Shown: positions 56,086 to 64,000 of the stretch, piece after piece
Layout: each line of letters begins with the position of its first letter
Position numbering within the stretch: position 1 is the stretch's first letter
Origin: Nitrosospira multiformis
GTDB lineage: Bacteria; Pseudomonadota; Gammaproteobacteria; Burkholderiales; Nitrosomonadaceae
Direction: 5' to 3'
Assembly: GCF_900110185.1 (NCBI RefSeq)
Contig: NZ_FOCT01000001.1
Location: 124,001-188,000 of the forward strand
Length of the DNA stretch: 64,000 nt
Notes under the pieces: model-generated
What the model was told of the DNA's origin: nothing
The model's input: only the letters and a program-made list of their open reading frames with translations
Database searches by the model: none
Made by a program: the position numbers and the translations under genes

Positions 56086-56430
56086 TCAGGCTTTGGTGCG
56101 CAGCAACAAACCCTGCAGCTGATTCATGGCCTTTGCCAGGGCCAGCATTTCTTCCATGGGAATCTGCCTCACCAGTTCCCGGGTTTCGTTGCCTACGACT
56201 TTTACCACTATCCTGTTGGTGTCGTTATCAACGCTGAATTCCAGGCTCGAGCCAGCGAGTAGCGTTGCTTCCTTTTCCTTTTCAATTTCCTGTTTCACCT
56301 GCACGGTCTGCGGCGTTGGTGGAGTTCCTTCCCCGGCCGGCAGGCTAACATCGGCGTGCAGGAATTTACCTTCGGTTGCTCTAGAACCGATCCCTGGTTG
56401 AATGGCGGTTCCGGATTGTTCGATTTTCAT
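56086..56430 (-). CDS. flaG: FlaG family protein
   Basis: The 114-residue protein has a disordered N-terminus and the conserved FlaG core (LEFSVDNDTNRIVVKVVGNE, TRELVRQIPMEEMLALAKAM). FlaG influences filament length in several bacteria. It lies between fliC and fliD, the common location. Confidence 0.92.
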   Translation of the reverse strand: MKIEQSGTAIQPGIGSRATEGKFLHADVSLPAGEGTPPTPQTVQVKQEIEKEKEATLLAGSSLEFSVDNDTNRIVVKVVGNETRELVRQIPMEEMLALAKAMNQLQGLLLRTKA

Positions 56431-56450
56431 TATTTACTCCAGAAGGTTCG

Positions 56451-56483
56451 AATGGGGATCGGAAGCAAGCTTCGATCCCCATT
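56451..56483 (-). terminator. Strong hairpin between fliC and flaG
   Basis: Arms 56451-56466 and 56469-56483 form a 15-pair stem with one bulged G and a two-base loop at its tip. No T-run follows on the minus strand, so it is not a classical intrinsic terminator. Located 50 bases after the fliC stop, it probably reduces read-through or protects the abundant fliC mRNA from 3' degradation. Confidence 0.5.
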
Positions 56484-56532
56484 CATCACGCATTACGCTC
56501 TCGGCCACTCGGGCGAGGCCATGTACCAGCGA

Positions 56533-57687
56533 TTAGCCTCTCAGAAGGGACAATACGCTTTGCGGCATTGCATTTGCCTGAGCGAGCATGGCCGTTCCCG
56601 CCTGTTGCAGCACCTGGTTGCGCGAAAGTGTTGCGGTTTCCGCTGCGAAGTCGGCATCCATGATGCGGCTGCGCGAAGCAGACAGGTTCTCGGAGGCAGT
56701 TTGAAGATTCGAAACCGCTGAGGAGAACCGGTTCTGGTAGGCACCGAGGTCGGCGCGCGCCGCATTGAGCGCGCTCAATGCGGAATCCATCGAGGCGATG
56801 GCGGTATCGGCATCAGCGGTGGTGTCTATCTTCAGCGAAGCGAAACCAACGACAGTGGTTCCCGTTGCCGCGGTTGTGCCGGCGGTCAAGCCAATATTCG
56901 TACCGGCAGGTGCTGCTCCCCCTACAGTAATGCCAGCACTGGATGTGCTATTAAGCGTAACTTTTTTGCTCACCGCGTCGAAGGTAGCATCAACACCGGT
57001 TGTGCCTTTTATTGCGTTAATGGCGGCGATGACATTGGCACCTTGGGTATCGACGTCGGTCCCGGCTGCGATAGCCCCTACACTGATACCATTGATGGTC
57101 AGGTCACCTGCTGCGGCAGCTCCGAAAGTTGAGATAGCCGCTCCTGCCACGGTGGTTGAGTAAGTGGTCGTAGTACCCAGGGACGAGCTTTGTGCGTTGA
57201 CGATGCTGTCGATATTGATAGTCTCGCCCACATTGGCGCCTACCTGGAAGGCTTGATTGTTGAAAGTGCCGTCGAGCAGTTTGATGCCGTTGAACGTCGT
57301 GGTCGAAGCAACCCGGTCGATTTCCGCCTTGAGTTGCTGGACTTCATTATTGAGCGCGGTACGGTCGCTTGCGCTGTTGCTGGCATTGCGCGATTGCACC
57401 GCCAGTTCGCGTATGCGCTGCAGGTTGTTGCCGATTTCGCCCAAGGCACCTTCCGCCGTCTGGGACATCGAGATGGCATCGTTGGCGTTGCGGGTTGCCT
57501 GGTTGAAGCCCCTGATCTGGGAAGTCATACGCTCCGAAATCGCCAGCCCGGCAGTATCGTCCTTGGCGCCGTTGATGCGGAGGCCGGAGGACAGGCGCTG
57601 CAGTGTGGTAGCGAGTGCGTTCTGCGAACCGTTGAGGTTACGCTGCGCATTCATGGAAATGACGTTGGTATTGATGATTGCAGCCAT
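56533..57687 (-). CDS. fliC: Flagellin
   Basis: The 384-residue protein has the conserved flagellin ends: MAAIINTNVISMNAQRNLNG and LSSGLRINGAKDDTAGLAIS at the N-terminus, and LSASRSRIMDADFAAETATL followed by QVLQQAGTAMLAQANAMPQS at the C-terminus. The central region (about 170-290) is Ala/Thr/Gly-rich and variable, as expected of the surface-exposed part. AAGGAGA precedes the ATG. Upstream, TTGACG with TAAAAA 18 bases on is a possible promoter; no clear sigma-28 site was found. Confidence 0.97.
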   Translation of the reverse strand: MAAIINTNVISMNAQRNLNGSQNALATTLQRLSSGLRINGAKDDTAGLAISERMTSQIRGFNQATRNANDAISMSQTAEGALGEIGNNLQRIRELAVQSRNASNSASDRTALNNEVQQLKAEIDRVASTTTFNGIKLLDGTFNNQAFQVGANVGETINIDSIVNAQSSSLGTTTTYSTTVAGAAISTFGAAAAGDLTINGISVGAIAAGTDVDTQGANVIAAINAIKGTTGVDATFDAVSKKVTLNSTSSAGITVGGAAPAGTNIGLTAGTTAATGTTVVGFASLKIDTTADADTAIASMDSALSALNAARADLGAYQNRFSSAVSNLQTASENLSASRSRIMDADFAAETATLSRNQVLQQAGTAMLAQANAMPQSVLSLLRG

Positions 57688-58245
57688 GTAAATCTCCTTG
57701 ACTAATTTTTTATGAAATTACACCTACAGCCGTCAACTTTTGGTTCGCCTCAATTACCGAAGCTAATCAACTGCTGTTATGCTTATTAACGGTGGTCCAG
57801 GAGAAACATTTAATGGCGTCGTCACGTTTTTTTGGGCGCAGCTACGCTCACACTCTTTTCGAGTTCATCCGGCACAGTTATCCGTCTGGAGGAAAGATTA
57901 TCCGAGCAGTCGGCAGGCAGGTACGTTAATGATAAGAGGAGGCGGGGCTGTGCAATGCGCAGATTAACGGGGGGAACAGCGTCGTATATTTGGCACTGTT
58001 ATCTACTGCCGTAAAAACGGAATTTGGAGCAGAGACGATATTTTGAAATAGCTGCGGAGAAAAAGTCGGATCGGTACTTTGAGCGCACTTAAAAAGGTAG
58101 CAGGTATGGTCCGGCAAGCGAACAGCGAACAGCGAACAGGCAGAAATCTCATTTCCTGTTGCAACGCAAGAAACGCCATGCTGCGCCCGATGAAGAAGCA
58201 GCGCGATGAAAAAGCAGCGAATAGGTGTAAAGGATAATCCGGCGG
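57688..58245. other. fliC upstream region and intergenic stretch
   Basis: The 558 bases between fliC and the response regulator repeat hold the fliC promoter and no gene I can support. A triple 7-base direct repeat (AGCGAAC) occupies 58117-58137. Confidence 0.4.
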
Positions 58246-58285
58246 CTGAGGGGCTGAGGGGCTGAGGGGCTGAGGGGCTGAAGGG
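58246..58285. repeat. Tandem 8-bp repeat, five copies
   Basis: The unit CTGAGGGG is repeated four times exactly (58246-58277) and once as CTGAAGGG (58278-58285). The array ends one base before the stop codon of the response regulator gene, so copy-number change would alter its 3' untranslated region but not the protein, unless the stop is lost. Confidence 0.85.
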
Positions 58286-58286
58286 C

Positions 58287-58913
58287 TCAGGCGAGGCCAT
58301 TCTTGATTGCGTAGTGAGTCACTTCCGCATTGTTCTTGAGCTTCATCTTTTGCAGGAGCCGGCCGCGATAGACACTCACAGTCTTGACCGACAGATGCAT
58401 TTCCTCGGCCACGTCCGTGAGACTCTTGCCTGAAGCGATCAGGCGCAGGGTCTGGTATTCACGATCGGACAATGTTTCATGCAGCGGACGATCGTGATCA
58501 GTACCAAGGCTTTCAGCCATGGCTTCTGCCACTGCGGGCGTCAGGTACTTGCGCCCCCTGGCGACTTGGTTGATGGCAGCCATCAACTCATTGGGAGCGC
58601 TCTGCTTGGTTATATAACCGGAGGCTCCCGCCTTCAGTGCCCGGATCGCATAAAGTCCTTCCTCGTGCATGCTCAGCATGAGTACAGGTAACTTGGAACG
58701 TTCTTTCCTGATCTGCTTCAACACTTCAATACCATTCCTGTCGGGCAGGGAGATATCCAGCACCACTACGCTCCATTCACCTTCCCGCAGTTGCCGCATT
58801 GCCTCTCCACTCGATTCCGCTTCAGCAATGAGGTCGATTTTTCCGCTTTCAGTCAGAATCTGCCTCAAGCCCTGACGCACGATGGCGTGATCGTCGACAA
58901 TCAGCACATTCAT
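58287..58913 (-). CDS. NarL/DegU-type response regulator
   Basis: The 208-residue protein has a receiver domain (NVLIVDDHAIVRQGLRQILT with the acidic pair, VVVLDISLPDRNGIEVL with the phospho-Asp, and a late Lys in GYITKQSAPNEL) and a LuxR-type helix-turn-helix (LSDREYQTLRLIASGKSLTD, VAEEMHLSVKTVSVYRGRLL). Its start overlaps the kinase stop by four bases. Such regulators control motility or adhesion in many betaproteobacteria; the target is not evident. Confidence 0.94.
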   Translation of the reverse strand: MNVLIVDDHAIVRQGLRQILTESGKIDLIAEAESSGEAMRQLREGEWSVVVLDISLPDRNGIEVLKQIRKERSKLPVLMLSMHEEGLYAIRALKAGASGYITKQSAPNELMAAINQVARGRKYLTPAVAEAMAESLGTDHDRPLHETLSDREYQTLRLIASGKSLTDVAEEMHLSVKTVSVYRGRLLQKMKLKNNAEVTHYAIKNGLA

Positions 58914-60133
58914 GATGGGGTTGATTTCCCTGAAATAGCCGTCGCAGGGATCGTTATCCGCGCTTCCGCAGCAAGCGGAATCGAGAGATGCACCAGAGTG
59001 CCTTGACTTGCCTGCTCCTCTCCTGTCCGTTCCCCCTGGGGCCCTTGCTGACCTTGTCGAGGCTGAATCCGCGCCTGGCCTGCGCTGACGGTCAGTTTTC
59101 CCTCGAGCAGGCTCGCGCGCTCTACCATGCCCCGAATCCCGAACGAATCAAGTTTTCTGAAATCGTTTGAGGCGATACCGCAGCCATTATCCTGCACTTT
59201 GAGCTCCAGATATTCCTGCATCACGTCCAGCCCGACCCAGACATGCGAGGCATGCGCGTGCTTTGCAATATTGGTGAGCGCTTCCTGAAAAATTCGAAAT
59301 ACGGCCACAGCCATGTCAGGTTCGAGTTCAATATCCGGCTCGTTGCACGATACCTTACAAGGTATGCCATAGCGTTTTGCAAATTCACCCGCTTCCCATT
59401 CTATTGCCGCAAAAATGCCAAAATCCATGATGCCTGGCCGCAAGTCCCGGGAAATACGTTGTATCGAATGTATGGTGCGATCCACCAGATCGGAAACAGT
59501 ACGCACTTTCGCAAGCAATGCAGCATTCTCGGCGCTGCTGGCACCTGCATTGATCCGCCTCACCAGCCAGTCGAGATCGATCTTGATGGCAGTGAGGTTT
59601 CCCCCCAGATCATCGTGTATTTCTCTGGCAATGCGTATACGCTCGTGCTCCCTTGCCGCCATGACGTGCGCTGATACTTCCTTGAGTCGTTCATGGGATT
59701 CCTTGAGCTCCGTCTCCCGGCGTCTGCTCTCGGTAATATTGATGATAATGCCTTCCCAAACCACACAGGCGTCCTTCTCCCGCCTCGGACTCGCTCGCAA
59801 GCTGACCCACTTTATATCCCCGTAGGATTCGATCCACAGGCGCCCCTCCCAATTCCACGTTGTCAGATTAGCTGCGGATTGCGCCTTCGAATACTCCAGG
59901 CTCTCCCGGTCTTCCGGAAGCACGAGATCCTGGAGCAGTGAAGGATTAGCCTTCAGTTCTCCAGCCGAGATTCCGAGCACATTGGCGCACTGGTCGCTGA
60001 TAAAGGGCATGGAGGAAGTACCGTCTTCCTTTTGTATGTATTGAAAAACCATCCCCGGAGAATTGGCGGCAACATCCGGAGGGTACGCTTCCCCCATATG
60101 GATGGGTACTGAATTTTCCTTTTTTTGCTTCAT
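58910..60133 (-). CDS. PAS-domain sensor histidine kinase (HisKA_3 type)
   Basis: The 407-residue protein has no membrane helices. A PAS domain spans about residues 25-135 (GMVFQYIQKEDGTSSMPFIS, WEGIIINITESRRRETE). The HisKA_3 phosphoacceptor follows (EHERIRIAREIHDDLGGNLT with the His), then an HATPase region (FRIFQEALTNIAKHAHASHV, VQDNGCGI). It is a soluble NarX/DegS-like kinase and should phosphorylate the coupled response regulator. An input ligand cannot be deduced; the PAS resembles redox- or metabolite-sensing PAS_3 types. Confidence 0.93.
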   Translation of the reverse strand: MKQKKENSVPIHMGEAYPPDVAANSPGMVFQYIQKEDGTSSMPFISDQCANVLGISAGELKANPSLLQDLVLPEDRESLEYSKAQSAANLTTWNWEGRLWIESYGDIKWVSLRASPRREKDACVVWEGIIINITESRRRETELKESHERLKEVSAHVMAAREHERIRIAREIHDDLGGNLTAIKIDLDWLVRRINAGASSAENAALLAKVRTVSDLVDRTIHSIQRISRDLRPGIMDFGIFAAIEWEAGEFAKRYGIPCKVSCNEPDIELEPDMAVAVFRIFQEALTNIAKHAHASHVWVGLDVMQEYLELKVQDNGCGIASNDFRKLDSFGIRGMVERASLLEGKLTVSAGQARIQPRQGQQGPQGERTGEEQASQGTLVHLSIPLAAEARITIPATAISGKSTPS

Positions 60134-60226
60134 GCCGTGCAGATATGTTATTGACTGCGCAAGTTATGATGCGACAGATTCTGGTTGGACGTAGAGGATA
60201 CGGCGCGATCACGCACTCTTGAAGAT

Positions 60227-60550
60227 TCACGCATCCTTGCAGATATTTTCTAGGGCGCGCCGAATAAGATCGGAATTCTCAGGCCGGACCAGGCGAGCCA
60301 TTTCTTTTCCGTCCTTCAAAAAAATCAGGGTCGGCCAGAGCTTCACCCCAAACGAGCGTCCCAACCGCCGGCCTTTTCCATCCTCTATCCGGATATGACG
60401 CACTGGTGAAGCACCGGACAAGGCTGAAGCAATCAACGGCCGCGCAGCCCGGCAGTATCCGCACCATGCTGCACCGAACTCGATAAGAGCTGGACCTTGG
60501 AGCGAATCGATTTCGGCGCGGGTTGGCTCACTGTTATGAGCAGTATCCAT
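60227..60550 (-). CDS. Thioredoxin-like protein
   Basis: The 107-residue protein has the thioredoxin fold with the redox motif WCGYC (in LIEFGAAWCGYCRAARPLIA) and the cis-Pro strand VKLWPTLIFLKDGKEMARLV. It lacks a signal peptide, so it is cytoplasmic. The CGYC dipeptide differs from the CGPC of thioredoxin A, suggesting a specialised reductase. It stands alone between the kinase and the EAL-HDOD gene. Confidence 0.88.
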   Translation of the reverse strand: MDTAHNSEPTRAEIDSLQGPALIEFGAAWCGYCRAARPLIASALSGASPVRHIRIEDGKGRRLGRSFGVKLWPTLIFLKDGKEMARLVRPENSDLIRRALENICKDA

Positions 60551-60719
60551 TCCTATATTATAACCGCTTCAGAATTCCCGGTTTCCCCGGCCTTCTGCGA
60601 AGATGGAGACGAGCGAAATCAATTTTTGCGCCTGCCCCCCTGGCTGGATAACTCTTGAACCCCGATATCCGGTGTATCAGGGATACGGGGATGACATCTC
60701 GAACCAGGAACTTATGCCT

Positions 60720-61994
60720 CTATAAGGTAGGTAACAAACTGTTGCTCCATTCAAATGCTTCCAATTGGAATGGATAGAGCTCTTCGATCGGCAGTCCCAA
60801 TCTGGCAAGCAGGGGCATAAGCAGTCGACCGGCTTCGCCAGGTTTTTCGAGATATTCGGCAAGCTTCAGCAAGTCCCCGTAAAACCCTGTCCGGTACAGC
60901 AAGGCTTCGGTGATCTCCTCGCTCAGAACGATCTGGCGGAGAATTCTTTCCATGTGTTGCCCGAACAAAGCATCCAGCAAGGATAAAATGCCTACGGTAA
61001 AGGCAATATCAGCCATGCTTCTGTTTGCGGGCTGAAGTTTTTGGGCGACGAGTTCAAGAAATTTGCCGCGTGTGGCTGCCAGCAGGAGAAGCGGTGACCC
61101 GAATGGGATCTGAGGGTCCGGCCCGACATAGATCTGAATTTGCAACCATCGCTGCAACTGGCGGCGGCCGAGGACCATCAAGGCGTCACTTAACGAATGT
61201 ATGCTTTTCGTAACACCCATGCCCGGCGTATTGACCAGTCGTAATAAGGACAGGCAGAGCGATACTTCTTTCTTGATGCGCTGCTCGATTTCTATCGTGT
61301 CGGCGTCCCTGGCTACCAGCGTCATCAGTTCCATGATCGCTAGTTGCGAAGTTGCAAGCTTCTTGCCTGACAGAAGAGCTGGTTTTGCAAAGTAGTAACC
61401 TTGGTAGTAGTCAAATCCCAGCTCAAGGCAATTCTGGAATTGTTCGAGCGTCTCTACTTTGTCAGCGAGAAGCACCTTGTGCGCCTGTTTAAACTGGCGA
61501 ACGAGCATGGCCAGATCGGCGTACGTCATGACGGACGTGTCGATCTTGATGATTTCAACAAACGGCAGTAACGGTTTTATGTATTCGGACAGGGTGATGA
61601 CGTCATCCAGCGCAAATCGATATCCTGCATTCGCCAGTTCGGCAACACGCCGGACGAGTTCGGGAGTGATCTTGTCCGTTTGAGGAAACTCGAACACAAC
61701 TTTTTCGGGCGGTAGAAAATTAACCAGGTCTCCCATCAACAAGGTGGAATTCACGTTGAAGAAGCCCAGTGCGCTCCCGGTTACGTTCTCAATGCCCAGT
61801 TCGGATGTATGTGCGATGATGGAAGCGGCACCGCGTGTATCCTCCGCGCTAACCGGCGCCCTGACTCCAGTGCGGCGGAACAATAACTCGTAAGCGATCA
61901 GATTCTGGTTCTGATCCAGAATAGGTTGACGGGCCAGGAAAAATTCCTTTACCTGCCCGACCGAAGAAATATGTGGAGCCGTATCTAGAATCAT
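60720..61994 (-). CDS. EAL-HDOD domain signalling protein with degenerate EAL
   Basis: The 424-residue protein combines an N-terminal EAL-type domain (about 15-215: LARQPILDQNQNLIAYELLF, VVFEFPQTDKITPEL, ALDDVI, IIKIDTSVM, YYQGYYFAKP) and a C-terminal HDOD domain (LSLLRLVNTPGMGVTKSIHS, RRQLQRWLQIQIYV). The signature EAL reads ELL and other catalytic acidic positions are altered (LLADKVET), so c-di-GMP hydrolysis is unlikely. Such YuxH-like proteins act as signalling scaffolds. The location inside the flagellar region suggests a link to motility. Confidence 0.9.
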   Translation of the reverse strand: MILDTAPHISSVGQVKEFFLARQPILDQNQNLIAYELLFRRTGVRAPVSAEDTRGAASIIAHTSELGIENVTGSALGFFNVNSTLLMGDLVNFLPPEKVVFEFPQTDKITPELVRRVAELANAGYRFALDDVITLSEYIKPLLPFVEIIKIDTSVMTYADLAMLVRQFKQAHKVLLADKVETLEQFQNCLELGFDYYQGYYFAKPALLSGKKLATSQLAIMELMTLVARDADTIEIEQRIKKEVSLCLSLLRLVNTPGMGVTKSIHSLSDALMVLGRRQLQRWLQIQIYVGPDPQIPFGSPLLLLAATRGKFLELVAQKLQPANRSMADIAFTVGILSLLDALFGQHMERILRQIVLSEEITEALLYRTGFYGDLLKLAEYLEKPGEAGRLLMPLLARLGLPIEELYPFQLEAFEWSNSLLPTL

Positions 61995-62161
61995 CTGTCA
62001 GTCTCTATTCGACTGAATACTCAGGTAACGGTTATAGCCACCCGTAGTCAGAACCACGGTCGGATAGCTCGCTTCCCTGTGGAATGACTTGGAGCATGTT
62101 AACCATCAGCAGGAAACTTCTCTCCAGGTAAAGAATCCGTGCGTGAAATATTTTGCTGCCA

Positions 62162-63097
62162 TCAGCGTATATAATCGAACAAGGAAAGGCTTTGCACCTT
62201 CAGAAATGCCTCTTGCGTAGCTTCCAGATAGGTCCGCTGCTGAGTCAGGTCACTGATGGCTTCAACGTAGTCCACATCCCGTAATTCCGACAACTGCTGT
62301 TTGTACTGAATATTCAAATCTTCACCGCGTCCATTCAAGGCATCGATTTCCTTCATGCGCGTTCCTACCGATGCTTGCACCTTGAGCACATTATCGAGCG
62401 CATTGGACAGGTTCACTTGCGCAGTATCCAGACCGGTGGCGAGGGCTGCCTTGCCCGCCGGGTCGGTTACCGGTGTTTCGAGTAAATCAGCCAGATCCGA
62501 TAGCGTCTTGAACATGCTGTGGTAGCCGCCTCCCGCTGCAGGAATGCGTTCGAACACCTCTCGTCCTGACTCATTTACTGCAAGCTGCCGGGATGAGCTG
62601 GCTTGTATCATGCGCAAGCCTTCATCGCCAACATATTGCACCCCGCTCCCGGTATCCTCAAACGGCTTGGTTGAACTCTGATAACCGGAAAAGAGATATT
62701 GCCCGTTTACGTCCTTCCGGTTGGACAAACCTAGAAGTTCACCTAGACTCGTGCGCAATTCAGTGGCAATAGTTTCGCGTCCGCTGTCATTCAGCGTACC
62801 GTTTCCGGCAGCCACGGTAAGCTCCTGCGCCCTTTGCAGCAGGGCTGTAATGCCGCCAAGAGTGCCTTCCAGCATGCTGAGGCTGGTCATGCCATTTTGC
62901 CGGTTCAACGCGTATTGGCTGTTGACGGAGTCTGCCTCGGCAACATCGAGTGCCCGAACATACGCCGCCGGATTTGTGGACGGCGTGAGCACGCTGCGAC
63001 CGGTGCTTATCTGTTCGAAAGTTCTCATCTGTGCCGATTGCTGGCGGTGGATGGCAGCAAGTCCCGCCTCGTAACTGGTATTACTGCTGACGCGCAT
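62162..63097 (-). CDS. flgL: Flagellar hook-filament junction protein FlgL
   Basis: The 311-residue protein has the flagellin-like N-terminus (MRVSSNTSYEAGLAAIHRQQ, RTFEQISTGRSVLTPSTNPA), the internal segment NGQYLFSGYQSSTKPFEDTG and the C-terminal helix (LTQQRTYLEATQEAFLKVQS). This identifies hook-associated protein 3. It follows flgK on the minus strand after 136 bases. Confidence 0.95.
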   Translation of the reverse strand: MRVSSNTSYEAGLAAIHRQQSAQMRTFEQISTGRSVLTPSTNPAAYVRALDVAEADSVNSQYALNRQNGMTSLSMLEGTLGGITALLQRAQELTVAAGNGTLNDSGRETIATELRTSLGELLGLSNRKDVNGQYLFSGYQSSTKPFEDTGSGVQYVGDEGLRMIQASSSRQLAVNESGREVFERIPAAGGGYHSMFKTLSDLADLLETPVTDPAGKAALATGLDTAQVNLSNALDNVLKVQASVGTRMKEIDALNGRGEDLNIQYKQQLSELRDVDYVEAISDLTQQRTYLEATQEAFLKVQSLSLFDYIR

Positions 63098-63233
63098 TTT
63101 GATTCCTTTTTTCTATCTCATACTGATATGTTCTTGCATGTTCTTGCCATAGCCGGTGCTTGCACTGATCACACCGCTTCAAGCGTTCTCAGGATCCGTT
63201 TTCGCGAGCCGCACGCTTTTTTGCAGCGCGCTT

Positions 63234-64000
63234 TTACCTCGTTATCTCGAGTAGCGTATCGAACATCTGATTAGCTGTTTGTATCACCTTGCTCGCTGCC
63301 TGATACGCCTGCTGGTAACGCAGCAGGTTAGCCGCTTCCTCGTCGAGATTGACACCTGCTTCCGACTGCTGCAAAGCCCGGGTTTGGGTAAGCAGGGCAG
63401 CCTGCGCGTCGGCCGTGACCTCCAGTTCGCGCGTCTTGTTACCCATCAGGCTGACCAGTTGCCCGTATGCGCCCTGGTAGCTGGCTCCGCCGGCAGCCAA
63501 TGTGTTACTTGACTGCAATGCTCCCAGCAGCAAGGCATTGCGGTTATCAGCCACTCCATTCGTGTTCGGGCCGATACTGAACGTATCGCCCGGCTTGGGC
63601 GTTCCGGTAATCTGAACAGTCCAGCCATTAAACGTAATCAAGCCACCCGCAGTAAAGGGAACGCTGGTCGGATTTCCTGTGCCGGTACCGCTTACATCGA
63701 AAGTGGTGGCACTGGTAAAAGTAAGCGTGACCGCCTGTTGCAGATTGGGATCAGTGGGAGGCGGTGCGTTCACCGTGCCTGCGCTGATGCGGCCGGTTCC
63801 GGTATTTGTAGCAGGTGCGCTTGTCCGGATGGGTGCCGCCGCGGCGATCTTGCCAGTATCCTGAACCGCAACCGCGATCTGGCCGGCACCCTTTGCCGTC
63901 GGTCGAATAAGAAACTCATCTCCCGCCGCAACTGTTCCGGAAGCAAGGTTCAAGCGCACGCCATCCACTGTATGAGGGAAGGTAGCAAAAGTCTGAGTAT
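63234..64000 (-). CDS. flgK: Flagellar hook-associated protein FlgK, N-terminal part outside window
   Basis: The frame is open to the window edge; about 255 C-terminal codons are present. The C-terminal signature (LVSLMGNKTRELEVTADAQA, SEAGVNLDEEAANLLRYQQA, YQAASKVIQTANQMFDTLLE) is diagnostic of HAP1/FlgK. The visible middle contains beta-rich segments typical of the long FlgK type. Gene order flgK-flgL is standard. Confidence 0.94.
   Translation of the reverse strand, partial: TQTFATFPHTVDGVRLNLASGTVAAGDEFLIRPTAKGAGQIAVAVQDTGKIAAAAPIRTSAPATNTGTGRISAGTVNAPPPTDPNLQQAVTLTFTSATTFDVSGTGTGNPTSVPFTAGGLITFNGWTVQITGTPKPGDTFSIGPNTNGVADNRNALLLGALQSSNTLAAGGASYQGAYGQLVSLMGNKTRELEVTADAQAALLTQTRALQQSEAGVNLDEEAANLLRYQQAYQAASKVIQTANQMFDTLLEITR

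Noticed and set aside
1..64000. tRNA, rRNA, CRISPR arrays, insertion sequences
   Set aside because: I looked for T-arm motifs, regularly spaced repeats and transposase signatures and saw none; a tRNAscan or Infernal run would settle the RNA question.

Overview
The window looks like a chromosomal segment of a motile, GC-rich betaproteobacterium. The flagellar gene order, a tmk-holB...tatD neighbourhood, a PEP-CTERM protein and the general gene style would suit a Nitrosomonadaceae member such as Nitrosospira; that placement is inference, because no rRNA or nitrification gene lies in the window.

Layout. 0-11 kb: the 5' part of a TIGR03118-type secreted protein, a DUF1269 membrane protein, a secreted hypothetical, then tmk-holB and, after an interruption, tatD, an ankyrin protein, a VOC protein, an SDR enzyme and a second, frameshifted DUF1269 gene. 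The interruption carries a small gene (4826-5203, ribbon-helix-helix/SeqA-N-like by eye) preceded by an array of ACTAGT palindromes. A second ACTAGT cluster, containing a 36-bp perfect palindrome, lies at 9400-9477. It is followed by TATACCC repeats and a very AT-rich tract upstream of an mgtC-family gene. 11.4-21.5 kb: two very large genes that I read as a Tc-toxin-like pair. One is a short TcA-like protein. The other is a TcB-TcC (SpvB/Rhs) fusion ending in a 270-residue variable domain with a hydrophobic region and an HExxH motif. 21.5-33.8 kb: mixed housekeeping and accessory genes (GFA, quinone oxidoreductase, DJ-1/PfpI, rtcB, flavin monooxygenase, DUF1579, GT2, ada, a lytic transglycosylase) with several decayed genes: a sterol desaturase remnant, a frameshifted DUF3579 gene and a truncated 2OG-Fe(II) oxygenase. 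33.8-39.7 kb: uvrB, a class I aminotransferase, an unknown protein with a possible Cys/His catalytic pair, and a PEP-CTERM protein.

39.7-64 kb: a nearly continuous flagellar locus. fliR-Q-P-O-N-M-L-K-J-I-H-G-F run on the minus strand, with fliE divergent on the plus strand. Then come, on the minus strand, an FlhB-C-terminal-like gene, a second FliK-like gene, fliT, fliS, fliD, flaG and fliC. A NarL/DegU-type two-component pair, a thioredoxin-like gene and a degenerate EAL-HDOD gene separate these from flgL and the 3' part of flgK at the window edge. Together these genes encode the MS ring, C ring, export gate and ATPase, hook-length control, filament cap, chaperones and filament. flhA, flhB, the rod genes and most hook genes are not in the window.

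I saw no tRNA, rRNA, CRISPR array, transposase or integrase. Starts were chosen by Shine-Dalgarno spacing, operon overlaps and family length. Several genes appear to use TTG, GTG or CTG.
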